Shown in pieces: positions 1 through 13,699 of a stretch of DNA of 64,000 bases. The stretch comes from Plectrocnemia conspersa (taxonomy: Eukaryota > Arthropoda > Insecta > Trichoptera > Polycentropodidae), in contig VTFK01000015.1 of assembly GCA_009617715.1 (NCBI GenBank), positions 558,001 through 622,000 on the forward strand, read 5' to 3'. Below the pieces are notes generated by a model, which had not been told where the DNA came from, searched no databases, and saw only the letters and a program-made list of their open reading frames with translations. Positions within the stretch are counted from its first letter, which is position 1; every line of letters starts with the position of its first letter. The position numbers and the translations under genes were made by a program.

Positions 1-1959
1 TATAATTACAGTATTTGTTTTTTTTAATTAACCGTATTTTTTACATACTAAAAATCGCTCGTAAATATTTTTTATAATATTTAGTAATATATTCGCGTAT
101 CATAGTAAATATTCTTCATAAGTTATGTTAATTTATCCGCAACTCTTGAGGAGCATCTGAATGCAGAAGACATTTACATATTATGTACGAGGACATACAA
201 CAATGGTAAAAGTCAATGCATTTCCCTTCGGCTAGGTCAAGTATATATCAAGAATTCTTTTACTCGGTCCTCTCGGGACGTTAGTGTCTTTGTTGGCTCA
301 TACCTTCAGCTAGTTTATGCTACTAGTGGATGCATGGACAAAGACCCGTTCGGACACAAAGGACCAATCCGCGTTTTTTTTCGTACTATTTCGCTCAAAT
401 TGAAGGTTTCTGTTCTACTTGGGAAAGGCTGGGAAATTGGACCTGGTTTTATTTTCTCAATTTGCAGGCTTGGATGTTCGCAATTTTTTTTATCCATTTT
501 TATTTCATATGCGCGACTATTGTAGCAAATTGAAACCAGACGAATATTCACGAATCGCCTGTTTGGTAGCTCCTGGAAATTAATTATCTGATGCACCTAT
601 TTCTAGGTGCAACTTGAGGCCGCAAAACCTAGATAAAGTTTTAAACAGGTGCGGTTTTATTTTAGTTTGGCGTCGCTTACTCTGCCGTGGTGTATTTTAC
701 CGAAACTCATCCCTGGCTCGAATTGAATTACAACGTTAATAACTTTTTGAATATGGACGAATTTATGACTCGAAGAATTATTACTAGTTTAAATTAACAG
801 ATTTACGGCAACAGTCGGCGCTATATGTTTTAATGTCAGGCAGTCTGATTTATTTCATACCATCAACTTTCATTAAAAGTGACAATTTATGAATTTTTGA
901 ATATGAGCAAATGTATAAAGCATAAAATATACAGTAATTTTTATATATTTCATATTTTTGATTTTATTTTTAATATATATTATGTTTGCGCAAACAATAT
1001 AATACGTGTGTAAGTAGCATATAATAAAAACACACTTTCATAAATACATATGTACATTAACAAAATATATATTTAATCTAATTAAAACCCCTAATAAATA
1101 ATATTGCATTATTATAAGCTACTGTCCTATTTTTTTTATTTTAACGTTTGCTACAAGAATAAATATACAGGAAAATATTTGTACTAAAATTTAGCAGTTG
1201 TTGGTGTACAACTATTTTTTAATTTACAATAAAAAATTGAAAAGAAAAAATAATAAAATATTTAATAATAATTAAGCATATGATATTTTTGAATAATCAC
1301 AAAAACTGTTTACAAATTAAAATAAAAAAATACAAAAATGAATAAGTTTAAGGGCCATTTATAATTATTTACTTAGCTGGTCTATCTGTTAATTTTCGTA
1401 ATTTAGAAAAATAATCATATCGGATTTAAAATAATTTGTAAGGACTATATTTTATTAGAGGCGGAAGAAGGGATGAGAGGGGCTGTAAAGGCCACTGAGC
1501 TGTCTTTGCGTCTTTAATAGAAATGTGTATGCCAGAAGTCTGCTTCTTATGAGGTCTCTTTCCCTGTGAATGCAGCTTTAAAACTGCAGTCCCTAGAACA
1601 CGCCGATGAATTGATCTGCAGTAGATATCTCCTTTTATGGAGACTTAACAAGCCAAGGGCAAAGCCCTGACGTTGGTTCTGGAGTAATATCCTTCTTCTA
1701 TTTTATCTAAATTATGGCTTGATATATTGTAATTATGACTATCTGTAGTAACCAAAAAGTATAAATCCCCAAAATTTTCATATGCACTATTTTTGTTGAA
1801 AAGCATTTATCATATGAATCCAAAAAGTAGTTTACGTGCATATGTAATCGCCATATATATTTTGTTTTTCTAAGCAAGCCATTTCTTGAAAAAATATTAC
1901 GTAATACGTGATTCTTTCTTAGACTGAAAAATATAAATTTTATCACAATAACTAAATAT

Positions 1960-2094
<135 letters not shown>

Positions 2095-2288
2095 GGTTAA
2101 TATATTATAGGAGTCGGATTACTCCGCGTACTTTTTTTGATTCCGTGTGGAATCATGGTCCCCTACGTTTCGGCCAGAGACCATTCAGGGGAAAATTGAG
2201 AATATGAACATCCGGTGTGGGCAAAAATTGATCCATGCTGGGCTTTGATCCGGATGTTCATATTCTCCGACTCCTAGAAATATTAACC
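2095..2288. mobile_element. Inverted-repeat element between TA microsatellites (Penelope-like or MITE remnant)
   Basis: A 194-bp non-AT-rich unit. The outer termini GGTTAATAT...TAGGAGTCGGA (2095-2118) and TCCGACTCCTAG...ATATTAACC (2266-2288) are inverted copies. Inside, GAGAATATGAACATCCGG (2198-2215) and its exact complement (2250-2267) form a perfect 18-bp inverted repeat. The minus strand carries GGCCGAAACGTAGGGG, a GAAAC context like that in the terminal regions of Penelope-like elements. No coding capacity. The class is uncertain. Confidence 0.6.
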
Positions 2289-2316
2289 AAATATTCTCCA
2301 TGAAAACGCATTCAAC

Positions 2317-2592
<276 letters not shown>

Positions 2593-3496
2593 ACACAGCA
2601 GCAATTCAAAGCATCAGCTGTTTTTTTTAATATTGTTTGCTTTGATAGTTTAGGCTTACTCTACCGCAAAATAAGTACGGTAAGGAAACCTTTGATCTAA
2701 ACTTTCTATTTAAACCGCTAAGCTAAGAACTTACCTAATAGTAACAAATATAAATATCTCAGGTGAATCTTTTTAAATTAGTCTAAATTTATTTCGACAA
2801 CTTTCTCTTTATTAAAAAATAATTTATCAGCGCAATTCTCCGAGGCAACAAAAATTTGTTAAATGATTTTGTAAAATACGTTTAAAGATAGATATATACA
2901 TACAATACAATACAAATAAAATTATAAACCACTTAAAAATGTATAAACATTAAATTTTACTGCTACTAGAAAATTTTGATTAAAGTTTTATTTAATATAT
3001 TGTATGTATTTTAATCGAAGACATATTATATACTTTAAATATACCTGACAATTTTACAATTGCTTGTACCTATTTTAATTTTAGAGTAAGTATTATATAA
3101 TACAATTTAAATACTTTTTATATTGTATATATTAAATCGCATTAAATAATTTCGATGAGTTTTCATCTATCTTCAGCATTTCTTTAAGCTACTAGAGAGT
3201 GCTGTCGACAATCGAGTTATTCTTGAGGAATTCCAGTTTTAAGTTCCAATTCGAGAATCACGATCGCAGCCTCTTTTAATGTAAGTTGGGACTAAGACGT
3301 CCGCTTTTTCCGACTCTCCTATATTAATACACTGACATTGGACATTGATCTGTTTAATGTCAGCTACGAGGAGCTGGTCCTATTCGTATCACATAATTTT
3401 AATATTCAATATTTTTTTGTTTGCTTTTCTTTATGTATTGTAATATTTTAATCATATATTTTTTGGATATTGAAATAGTACAATGTATTATTTTCT

Positions 3497-3515
3497 AACC
3501 TGTTAGGTCATGATG
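3497..3515 (+). repeat. Short dispersed repeat shared with 58513-58531
   Basis: AACCTGTTAGGTCATGATG matches 58513-58531 at 18 of 19 positions. Both follow a GC-richer block by about 100-200 bp and precede TTTAATTT-like sequence, suggesting the 3' end of one unidentified element. Confidence 0.4.
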
Positions 3516-5894
3516 GTCTTAATTTAATTTAAATAAATATGTATGTGAATTTTTCTAAATGATTACTTTACATATTTGTTCCTTTTACCTTACACGATTT
3601 TAAGCAATAAACGCATGTAATTACTATCTTTTCATATTTTATTTCCAAGAAAACACATTCACTATGAAAATGATGCTTCCAAGCTATGCAGAGTTTCATG
3701 GTTAGGAGTCTCCAGATACCACACAAAGGCAACGCAGTCACAATAATAGCTCTATTCCGTTGTTTAAGATTGCATTAACAATACAAGACAAACAAATGGT
3801 TGCATGGCATACAATTTTTCCATTTTATTTATTGAATAAACGATACAAAGCAATGTGACAACCCTACAAAGACGTTCGAGGAAAATTACCGCTTTTATCA
3901 GATTTTTCTTGTCAAAAGAAAATGTTTCTTTTTTGTCGAGCATAAATGAGGGTCGTTTGCTTGACGTAATTTGTCATAATTAGTTTATGAGAAAAAATTG
4001 CATTTGCAGCCATTCCGGGCCAAGTTATGAACGTGCCAAATATTCACAAACACATTGTTCTGCGAATATTATAAAGGAAAGTTGTACTGTATACATCCGA
4101 CATGAATTTGAGATTAAGACAAAGATTTGCAGCTATCTTTTTTCTTCTTCGCGAGAAGCAGAAAGTCGAAAACGCTTGAAATACACAAAAATGCTTTCAG
4201 TCGAATGTTTTGGTCTGTATTTGTGTTTTTGTTACATACGTATTATTTTGATATTTTTGTATCGTACGAAATACCCCGGAAGAAGCCTCGAGGTTCGATT
4301 TTCCGAAGATAAAAATTAAACAAAGAGAATAATAATTATTGCAAGAGATAAAAGCTTAAAAAATGATAATGACCGCCGTCGCGGTGAATAAGACACATTT
4401 TTCACAGGATTTTATTATGGTGCTATAAATTACTTCCGGGGCTGTGTGTTGTTTGTCACGATGGCTAGGGGGCGTTATTTTCTTTTGATGTAGAACGTTT
4501 TTGTATTGAGACGAAAAAAATGTCCATTACACGTTTTCCACTCCACATAAATACGTTGTTACATTTAAATATCCTGAACGTTTTATTTTCTCTTCTTCCT
4601 CTCCATTCATTTTACACTTTATAGCTAACGACTGACTTGACGCTCGTAACTTGATTCTTTATTTGTCTACACGCATACAATGGTCTGCGAGAATAAAAAC
4701 AACCTCACTAATATGCATGGATATGGTTGTATTATACAAATTTTACACGTGAGAAATGCGGTTGTATTTTAAGCGAAATTGTTAATTTAATACGTTTTGT
4801 ATGTGTGTATATGCGTGGTTGAAAAATATTTTATACACGTTTATGAATTAATTAGAAGCATTCCAGCTAAAAATGCAAAAACATTCCAGCTAAAATTTTC
4901 TTAGCGAATGTTAAAATGTTGGCGTTGAACGACGTTAAAGTGCAAATGAAAAAGTAAGTTGAAAAACTACCATCGTTAGTTAAAAGCTTTTTATTTGGTT
5001 TTATTAGATATAGGGTTGAGTATTATTTTTAATTAAATAATAATATGAAATTTTATTTTATTAACGTATAAATTATACACTAATTTTAAAATAGTTATAA
5101 TCAAAATTCACAAACCCACATTTTTCTTAGTAGTAATGATTTTTTAAATTTATTTATATAACTTAAATTATATTTTTCTAGTTAAAATTGCTTAACAACT
5201 GTGTTTAAATCTATGGTTAGCATTTATTTATTTTGAATATGCACATTACCAAACCATTTGCAAAATTTATGGATTTGTTATATAGTAAGATTTTAGATAT
5301 TCCGACGCAATTCCTGCTTTTTAAAAAAAATAATGATAATTGACTTTTTTGCTAGAATAGTTTTTAAAACTTTTTTAATTAGGTAAAATATTAACTTCGC
5401 AATAAAACCCGATTTCGCTAATACATTTATTGTTAACTTCACTGCTATAAGTTGTGTCACACAATAATGTTGAAAAATATTACAAAAATATTTCTGAAAT
5501 GCAGTGTATTTGTCAATAATAAAAATGTCCATCGTTTGTACTGACGGTGTTGAGGAGTTTATCTGGGATCTTTTATTAAGCCAAAAAAAATTGTCAGAAA
5601 AATAATACCCAACTGGTGTTTAATTGGTATGAATGTACACTTCAAATCTGATGACAAGAAAGACACATATAGACTTTGACTGCATCGGCTCTCCGAAAAT
5701 GAGAAAGTTATTCGAACGATCAGCATCAGTGACTGGCGCTGCGTGGTCAAAGTTTATATAAGGTCAAAACCTATTTCAGAACAAAATCGTATAGTAAAAA
5801 ATATATTCCGATAATGGATGTAGTACCCAAATTATTTAGAAAGTTCCAATTTTATATTGAAAATGACACGAAAAAGTATTAAAATAAATAAATA

Positions 5895-5956
5895 GAGGTA
5901 CCGAAAGCTAGCGAGTGTGCGTATACCGGACCCTCAACTTTTTGGGTTTTAAATAT
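5895..5956 (+). repeat. GAGGTACCG dispersed repeat, diverged copy
   Basis: GAGGTACCG, then AGCTAGCGAGTGTGCGTATAC and CGGACCCTCAAC, matching the better copies at 38398 and 40686 in order and spacing. Confidence 0.6.
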
Positions 5957-6279
5957 AATTTTTGCTTCGTTCTGATTTTTTTAAATATTTAAAAAAAAAT
6001 GAATGGTTCAAATTGGACATTATTATTTAGGATTTTCAATAATAGACAAAATGGTTTAATCTATAAAAAACTACTTTCATTTTCAATTCATTTGAAAATA
6101 GGTTTAAAACTTGACTAAATATTTCAAGAAGAAAACATTTTATATTATTTATTAGATTTGAAACGTTAAATTTTATCGTTATATTTGAAACTTAGATATT
6201 TAATGATAAATCTAAATATTGCATATCATTTATAAATAGGTTTAGAACTTGGCTAGATAATAATAAATTAAAAATTGTA

Positions 6280-6313
6280 CAGTGAAATCTCAATACAGCG
6301 AAGCTTACGGAAC
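6280..6313 (+). mobile_element. pogo/Tigger-like terminal inverted repeat, remnant
   Basis: CAGTGAAATCTC followed by AATACAGCGAAGCT, preceded by a TA dinucleotide, the target site of Tc1/mariner-pogo elements. It resembles the CAGTGAAACCTCGATATAGCG-type ends of that group. The matching sequence on the minus strand at 49677-49704 shows that it is repetitive. The partner end was not found. Confidence 0.5.
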
Positions 6314-7245
6314 CAATAAATAAATTGCATATAACACAATTTTATCATAAATTTAAATCTTAGCAATAAGAACTTTTTTTAGTTACACCATAAGTTGATT
6401 TATAATTTAAAAGTTGTTTATATGTTTTATGTGTAAATATAAAAGCCAATTAGAAAGAAATAATAAACTGAAAATATCAAGCATTTAATCTGTTACTTTA
6501 GACCAAAAGTGCGCTTTAAAAATAATAATAATTTTGAGACATTTGTCAATTTTTATTAAAAAATATTTATATTTATATATTTTTTAAAGTAAATGATTTA
6601 TCTGCGCAGCATTATTAATTTTAATAATTAATAAGTGCAAAAAATTTTCACATTATTTAAAATTAATAATAAACTAAACATATTTAAAATCTATAATAAA
6701 TTAAGAATATTTAAAATCCATAATAAAATAAAAAATATTTTTAAGGTTGAAAAAAATATTTTGAATAAATCTTGAAAATTTATTCTAAAACTTTATAATT
6801 TAAAAAATATTTAAATAAGTTAAAAAAATTAAATTAGTTATAAAATATTTTACAATTTTGTGTAGTTTCCTTTCAAAGGGGTCAGTAAGAGAGATTCTTG
6901 CAACACTATGTGTTTAGTAGTTGGTTGGTAATGAATAGTACTTATTTTGAAATTTTCCCCCTTTTTTTTTAAAATGTTTTTTCAAGCGAAATTTTAAAAA
7001 TTCTCCAAAAACTATTAATTTAAATTGCCAACGTTCGCCAAAATTCAAGTACATTTTTTTTTTTTTGTTAAGAGAAGCTAATAAAAATCCACATTATTTA
7101 TATTATATTTTAAATACCGTATAAACTTAAAATATTTAAAAAAATATTTTTTTTGGAATTTGATGATTTTTAAACATATATTGATAAGTGTTTTACAATT
7201 TAAATCGTTAAAATCAATTTCGTAGTTCGTTCTTAAGCGCGCGGT

Positions 7246-7272
7246 GATATCCCGATCATGTATCGGGATATC
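7246..7272. repeat. Perfect 11-bp hairpin in a CpG-rich block
   Basis: GATATCCCGAT, a 5-nt spacer, then ATCGGGATATC: exact inverted copies. It lies in a CpG-rich block (about 7236-7330) that also contains two GCGCGC runs, in otherwise very AT-rich DNA. Confidence 0.85.
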
Positions 7273-8349
7273 CCCTCAGTTGCTTACATTTGACAGTTCT
7301 GTCATCAGTCAAGCGCGCGCCGGGATACAGCTTAGTGCGATTCAATAAACAGTAAAATATGTTAATTAAACAAAGCATTTTTCATACAAAGTGTCAATTG
7401 AAGATGATTTAAAGTGTATAACATAATTAAAACTATAAATTATGAGTGTGCCAGTAAGTGTTTGGTTATATGAATAATATGTCACGGTTATTCTAACAAA
7501 ATTACCATTGACTTTCCAGGATCTAATATTAAAAGACAAACAGCGGTGATTGGACAATTAAAGGTATACATACCAAAGTTAATTAAACAAAGTAACATTT
7601 TACCCACTATATATTATCGTTTACAGTTAATTTTCAGAAGCAATGATAGATCTAATAACATTTACGTATGGCAAACAATTAATATATGACATATTGCGAC
7701 TATTTTGAAGAAGATGAAGATATGTCAATCTATGTGTTTAATCCTCTACAGTATCTTCCGTCAATTTTGTTCTTAGCTTGTCGTTTAAATTTAATTATAT
7801 TAGTAGTAATAATGTGTTCAATGCTTAACTCTTGATAAAGGTGTTTTTAATTATTTTTCAGAAGCAATGAGGGAGCAATTTGATGACTTATATGGCCACA
7901 ACGTAGAATTGGTATATATAAACAAAGAGTGAATCTTCTCATGTTGAAGTCACTGTCAGCAAGTATTATCTTTTGTAAAGAACATACTATATAAGTTTGA
8001 TGTAACTGAATATCTTGAATTTGGCTATTCCGAAAGAGGAATGAAGGCACAGAACAAAAATTGAACATATTTTGCCACATCGGAATTGAAAATAACCTAC
8101 TCTTAGATATTTTGGCTATCGATTATTCCAGGTTTGCGATCACATATATATAATCATTGTAAATTGTCGTTTATTAGATAACATCCAAGGAACTACACAT
8201 TTATAAGCTGTCCGTTGGTTGATATATATAGCCGACAGCGCCGATTTGATCGACATTAACTTTCAATCCTCATACATACCAAGGATATATTACACGTTCA
8301 CGTTTAAAATTGTGCATTAAATCGGAATCAATGATAATGTTTATGTAAT

Positions 8350-8733
8350 ATAAAAGGAGAAATTCACTTTTGGGCCCCGGACCCGGCGACGGGAATTCAA
8401 AATTTGAATATTTCATAACGAAGATTGTTTTATGATTGTTTATCTAATTTAATCAATGTATTATTCTAATCCTCAACACATTATGTATACATTTCATTTT
8501 CATAGTCATAACACACCTAGTTAAGTTGCAATCCGATTATTTATAAAAGGAAAAACTCACTTTTCGGCCTCGGAGTCCGTCGCCGGGAATTCAAAATTTG
8601 AAGATTTCATTACGAAGATTGCTTATCTAGTTTAATCAATGTATTCTTCTAATCCTCAACACATTATGTATATATTTAAGTTAACATAGTTATAACACAC
8701 CTAGTTAATTTGCAATCCGATTATTTATATTCA
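8350..8733. repeat. Tandem duplication of a 193-bp unit (two copies)
   Basis: Unit 1 is 8350-8542 and unit 2 is 8543 to about 8733. Both begin ATAAAAGGA-AAA-TCACTTTT, contain a GC-rich patch ending CGGGAATTCAAAATTTGAA, and share TCTAATCCTCAACACATTAT and GCAATCCGATTATTTAT. Differences are scattered substitutions and one 11-bp indel. The GC-rich patch is loosely similar to the SINE 3' part at 11700-11740, so the unit may include an old SINE tail. Confidence 0.9.
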
Positions 8734-8811
8734 GTCAAATGACGAATTAATGAAAATTATTGTCGCGTAGCAAAATTTTGTTATTAAATAAAAGCGTTGT
8801 CACGGTACTGT

Positions 8812-8889
8812 CTATTTGAATTCAAATGCTTATTTTTCATTGGTCGAAGCTATTTGAATATTTGAATGCTTATTTTTGATTGGTCGAAA
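8812..8889. repeat. Short tandem duplication (about 39 bp, two copies)
   Basis: CTATTTGAAT..., then GAATGCTTATTTTT-ATTGGTCGAA, occurs at 8812-8849 and again at 8850-8889. Each unit has an ATTGG (CCAAT-type) core. Confidence 0.8.
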
Positions 8890-10140
8890 CAACAGAACGC
8901 ATTACCGGCGGCTCGAAAATCAATCGGAGCAAATTCAATTTTTATTTTTATTATGATTTATTATTATAATTCTTTTGTTTACGTGTATTGTTACACACCG
9001 TTCATACAAAGCGATACGATTTACAGAGTAGACGATTGAACGGAGAATGTTTCATTTAAAGTTGTGCGCGTTTTATGTGTAATCATCGCTACACGTAATT
9101 TCGCGTCTCTGTTTGTTAATTTATACCTGTACTTTTGAAGGGCATGCCTTAATTATATTGACTTTTCCTAACAAAATGTATGTGTAATTGCTCAGAAGAA
9201 GCTCACATTTAATAATATTATATATATCATTAATGTATATTTTGGAAGCATTTGTTAAGCATTTTCCATGGTTAATATTTAATCGTTATAGGTAATTTTA
9301 AATGAAAACATACGTTGTAATTTAAAACTATTATAAATACAGACTCTATTTAATTGGTTAACTTTTATTTTTTATTATGATCTTAATGATTTTGCAACTT
9401 CAATTGGATTAGCTTTAAATAACGCAATATTTCTCTACCCTTTTATTAACTTTAGATGCATCTTTATCGTATAATACATTTCAAATTGTCAATATCTAGT
9501 TAAGCCAAACATACTATCTATACAATAAATTATTTAAAAATTATATATAATCAAGTTTTTAAATCGAAAAAGTAAAAAATTACAAAAATTGTTTCATTTT
9601 TTAATTCTGTATCAGTTATGATGAATGTTGTCAGTCTCCGTTTCATTTTACTTAGTTTATGTTTAATATACACTAGTCCTTGAATCTTGACAACATCATA
9701 AGTGAATCTGAAATGTATATGTGATGTTCATCATTAGTAATGAATAAGATACCCATTTTAAATATGTTAAGTATAACTTATCATTCATGAAAATATGTTT
9801 ATTAAGAAAAAAATATTAATTATTTAAACCAGTATTTTTTAATATAATAAAATATATAATGCTGTATTTAATAAAGTAACATTATTCATAAGTAATTGAG
9901 TTGACCTCAACTTGCAGAGATCAACTGATATGTTACGTTATATTATATTGTCAAGCTTCACCAGAATATTATTATTCTAGTTACTAAATTGTAAAGAGTA
10001 CTTTAATATAATTGTAAAGTCATTTAATCATAAATTATTAATAATATTAATACGTGTTAATGATTGTATAAAAAAAAACTGTCAAAACCACAACCAATCA
10101 TAATATAAATAATTTAGAATCACTGACATTTTCTTTTTGT

Positions 10141-10660
10141 CTCTTCTTCTCACTTATCTCACTTACACGCACTTCTCCGTCGTTTTAATGATCTCATCGA
10201 CACTTCACGTGCGTCTAAATTAGAAACGAAAAACCATCTCTTTTGTGAGGATCGAGGTCAAAACCGCCCCTTGCGCTCGGTCCGCCGGTTCCTCGAGTGC
10301 AAGTCACTCGATGATTCCGCAAATGAAAATTCCGCCGTTCCAATTATTCGCCCCATCATCGTCACGACAACGATGCACGTCCTATCGCGCATCTCTCCCC
10401 TGGGGCCTTTACTTTTTTTGCACTGGGCCACACACTTGAGCATTCCCGTTTCATCTCTCTTTGTTCGGCATTCAATGGGCATCGACAATAAGCACTTTCC
10501 ATTTATTAATCTTTGCCTCTCGATTGCCGGGCTCCAGAGCTATTTACATACAAAAAAGGAGCCGGGGCCGCAAGCGAATCGGCCATAATGCAGACTGCGG
10601 CCCTGTGTTTTCTTTGGCTGCAGCTTTTAGCTAGAGCGCCACTCGAGATTGGGACTCACG
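10141..10660. other. GC-rich island, possibly conserved non-coding or an unrecognised exon
   Basis: About 500 bp of near-balanced composition in AT-rich flank. Open frames of about 75-105 residues occur on both strands (for example 10271-10588 plus), but none resembles a known family and overlapping open frames on both strands are expected at this composition. No clear splice pair. Downstream of the Dpr gene. Confidence 0.35.
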
Positions 10661-11654
10661 CCAAATAAATTATTCTTCGTTATTATTTCCCTTGAATGGT
10701 AAATGTATTCATTAGCATAAATATATATCAATGTAATAAAATGTTTTATTTTATTGTGTGTTACGCATTCTAAACACATATTTCAGAATACATATGTATA
10801 TTATAATAAAAAAATATTCAACAATAAATTTGCATAAAAACATTTATAATGATATTATTAGTGTTGACTGTATTTTTACAATATACCATAAACAATAATT
10901 GACCCTCGAATATTTAAAGGGTAAAAATTTGACATTTGATAAAATTTTTAGTACTTTATAATTATTTATGCTACACAATTACAAGTACATATTTAATTGA
11001 TATTAAACTTAACTTAAGTTATGATTTTTTGGATAAAAAAAAATAAAAAATTAAGTGAGAAAATTGCGAGTTTATTTTCTATATAATCTATTTATGTTTA
11101 GGTGAATCTGATAACTTCTTATGTTTACCGTGTGACTTACATCGTTTTTTTTCACAAAAATTAAATTTTTTGATTTACATGTAAAGTTATACGCTAATTT
11201 TTCTCTAGCACGCTTAGCTTTTTGTTTACACCGATTTTATTAAATGATAAAATCAAACAGATTATAAAAAAAATATTAATAACAGGTAATTGCTAATAAT
11301 GGATTTCAAATTAGGGAATAAATTCAATAAGTAATATGTTTTTGATTTTTAGTGACAATAAATTCCAAGCTCGCTTCACTTAAAATTTAATTCATCAAGA
11401 CATTTTTACGAATAAAATAACTAAATCTATTTCATAATTATTACCTAAGTTAATTTAATAATTAATTACTTAGCTATTTAACTAGAGGTACTGATTTTAA
11501 TTCATTGGTTTTAAACTATATGTAAAATTATATAAAATAAAGAAATTATAAAAATTAAATATATATTTACAAGTAATCAAATTAACTAATCTTAATAGCA
11601 ACAAACCTTGTTTGTGTAATTTTTAAGCGTAAACAGAGTAATCTGAGAATATAA

Positions 11655-11752
11655 GGACGGAATAGCGTAGTCCGTAACGTCTCAGACTAGTAACTCTGAG
11701 GTTTCGGGCTCGAGCTCCGGCAGCGGCACTCAAATTTTTATTTCTAAAAATG
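11655..11752 (+). repeat. tRNA-derived SINE, copy 1
   Basis: Contains an A-box-like TAGCGTAGTCCG, a tRNA-like anticodon arm (CTCAGACTAGTAACTCTGAG) and a degenerate B box (GGGCTCGAGCTCC), followed by CAGCGGCACT and AAATTTTTATTT. It matches the copy at 39058-39150 along its length, including the non-tRNA tail, which marks it as a dispersed SINE and not a tRNA gene. No full cloverleaf forms. Confidence 0.7.
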
Positions 11753-13699
11753 CGCTATTATTTAAAAAAAAACAGCCCCAGCTGCATTGACATCTATTGA
11801 TAAAAAATTTATGGCACATAATAATTTAAAATCACTGATTCCCAGACTTTCAGTCTGGTGATTAATACTTACTTGTACGTATTCATTATGTCTGATTGAC
11901 TTACTTACTTGGTACAGATTTTCCCGTAATATATACCTATGAATATGACCCAAATCTTTGATAATCTCTGACTTTTCTAAACTCACCAAGATCTTCTGAA
12001 TCAAAAATATTATTTTTATTGTGTTTCGAAGACCATTGTTAAAATTCACAAATAATAAATAGCAGTTTAAATACAAGTTTAAAGCGTCTTATTTAACGGT
12101 TGCTATTTAAACATAACAAAATAATAATCAAACGTGTTTTGCATCTTAAACATATTATCTAAATAATGTACCTAATATTTTATAAATGCAGAACCTATAA
12201 ATTTCATAATTAATAAAATTAATTGTTTCCGAAAAATTATTTATAGATAGCTTCCGATTATGAAACAAACCTCATGAATTTATTACACTACACCGGCCAT
12301 AGTGTTAACTAGAAACGTCCATAATGGCAAACACGTAATAAATAATGAGAAATTTAAATTGTGTTTTATGTAGAGAATGCTTGACAATAAAATACTGGTA
12401 ATTACAATAAATTAAATAATTAAAACTGTAATAAAATGAGTTGTATTACATTAAATATTTAATTAAATTATATACAACAAGCAATGTTATAAAATATACA
12501 ATTTATGCATATACTGCATATTATATAATTTAAGACTTGTTTTATTTTATATATATAATTATTAATATGCATAGAGTATGAAAATACGTCTTTTGCCATA
12601 TTCACGTTTTGCTTAATTGATCGGAGCGATTTATAGTGACTGTTTTTTTCTCTTAGTTGTGATATATTATAACTTCGGCAATTTAGTATTGAATCATTTA
12701 TATACTGTTTTTGTCAGAAGTTTTCTTTAAATGCGAATAATTAAATTGTTTTATATATTTGGGACGAAGCGATTTATTATCTCTCCTCTTTGGCCATGAG
12801 ACAGTGATTAATCGTTTGACTAGCACACGATTCCAAAATTAAATATCAATTTGTTTCTCATAAATACGAGCGATAAATTATATTTCACGAAATAATAATA
12901 AACACCAATTAATTTTCAATTATTACTGTAACTATTTTATGAGCTTTGCAATTCAAATTTTGCAACCCATTTTTAATTAGATTGATATTTCATATTTTTT
13001 TTATTTTTCAATACAGCACCTATTCAGTTTTCACACAATTTTTTACAATTTAGTTGTCCATTTCTATCGTATCTGGGAAATCGGAATAAATGATGATTAT
13101 ATAAATATAATTTCTATTAATAATTATAGATTTAATTTTCTTAGATTTTCTTAATCTCACAGATGAATTTTGTGGTGAATAATAAAATATAATCTTGGTC
13201 ATGCATAACTTCATATTATTCTATAGTTATTAAAAAATATTTTACTAATTTACAGACTAACTCAGTCTAATGTCTCACTACTGAAATTATCAAGAGTTGC
13301 GAATTTAGGGAAATATATATTCTACAATAACATAAAAAAATAAGGAGTTTTTATAAGGTTAAGAGAATTGATAGAAATGATAGGAGTTAATAGTTGTGTA
13401 AATCTATTTTTGAAATAATATAATGTATGACACCATGCACTTATTACTTCCTTAAAAATTTAGTTTTCTAAATGTTTATTTTCTAAAACACAATTTTGAT
13501 TATTCTTTGTTTCCCAAAACTTAATGGTATTGTCTGATTATTTTTTCAATTAATAATGTTACTCTGTTTCCAGCAATATTGCTTTGTTTTAAAAATGATA
13601 AAATTTTCCTATAAAATAGCCATATATAATGTAAATAAATTATTCATTTATTTGACAAAATAATATATAAGGTTCACAACATATAACAAATAAATGCAA

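Noticed and set aside
2130..2200. Hammerhead ribozyme on the minus strand (CCTGAATGG...GGCCGAAAC)
   Set aside because: The core CTGANGA is not satisfied (CTGAATG), and stems I and III do not form with a cleavage triplet. At most a degraded Penelope-like terminus.
10271..10588. 105-residue plus-strand protein
   Set aside because: No family resemblance, low-complexity openness on both strands, and no splice or start context; kept only as a composition island.
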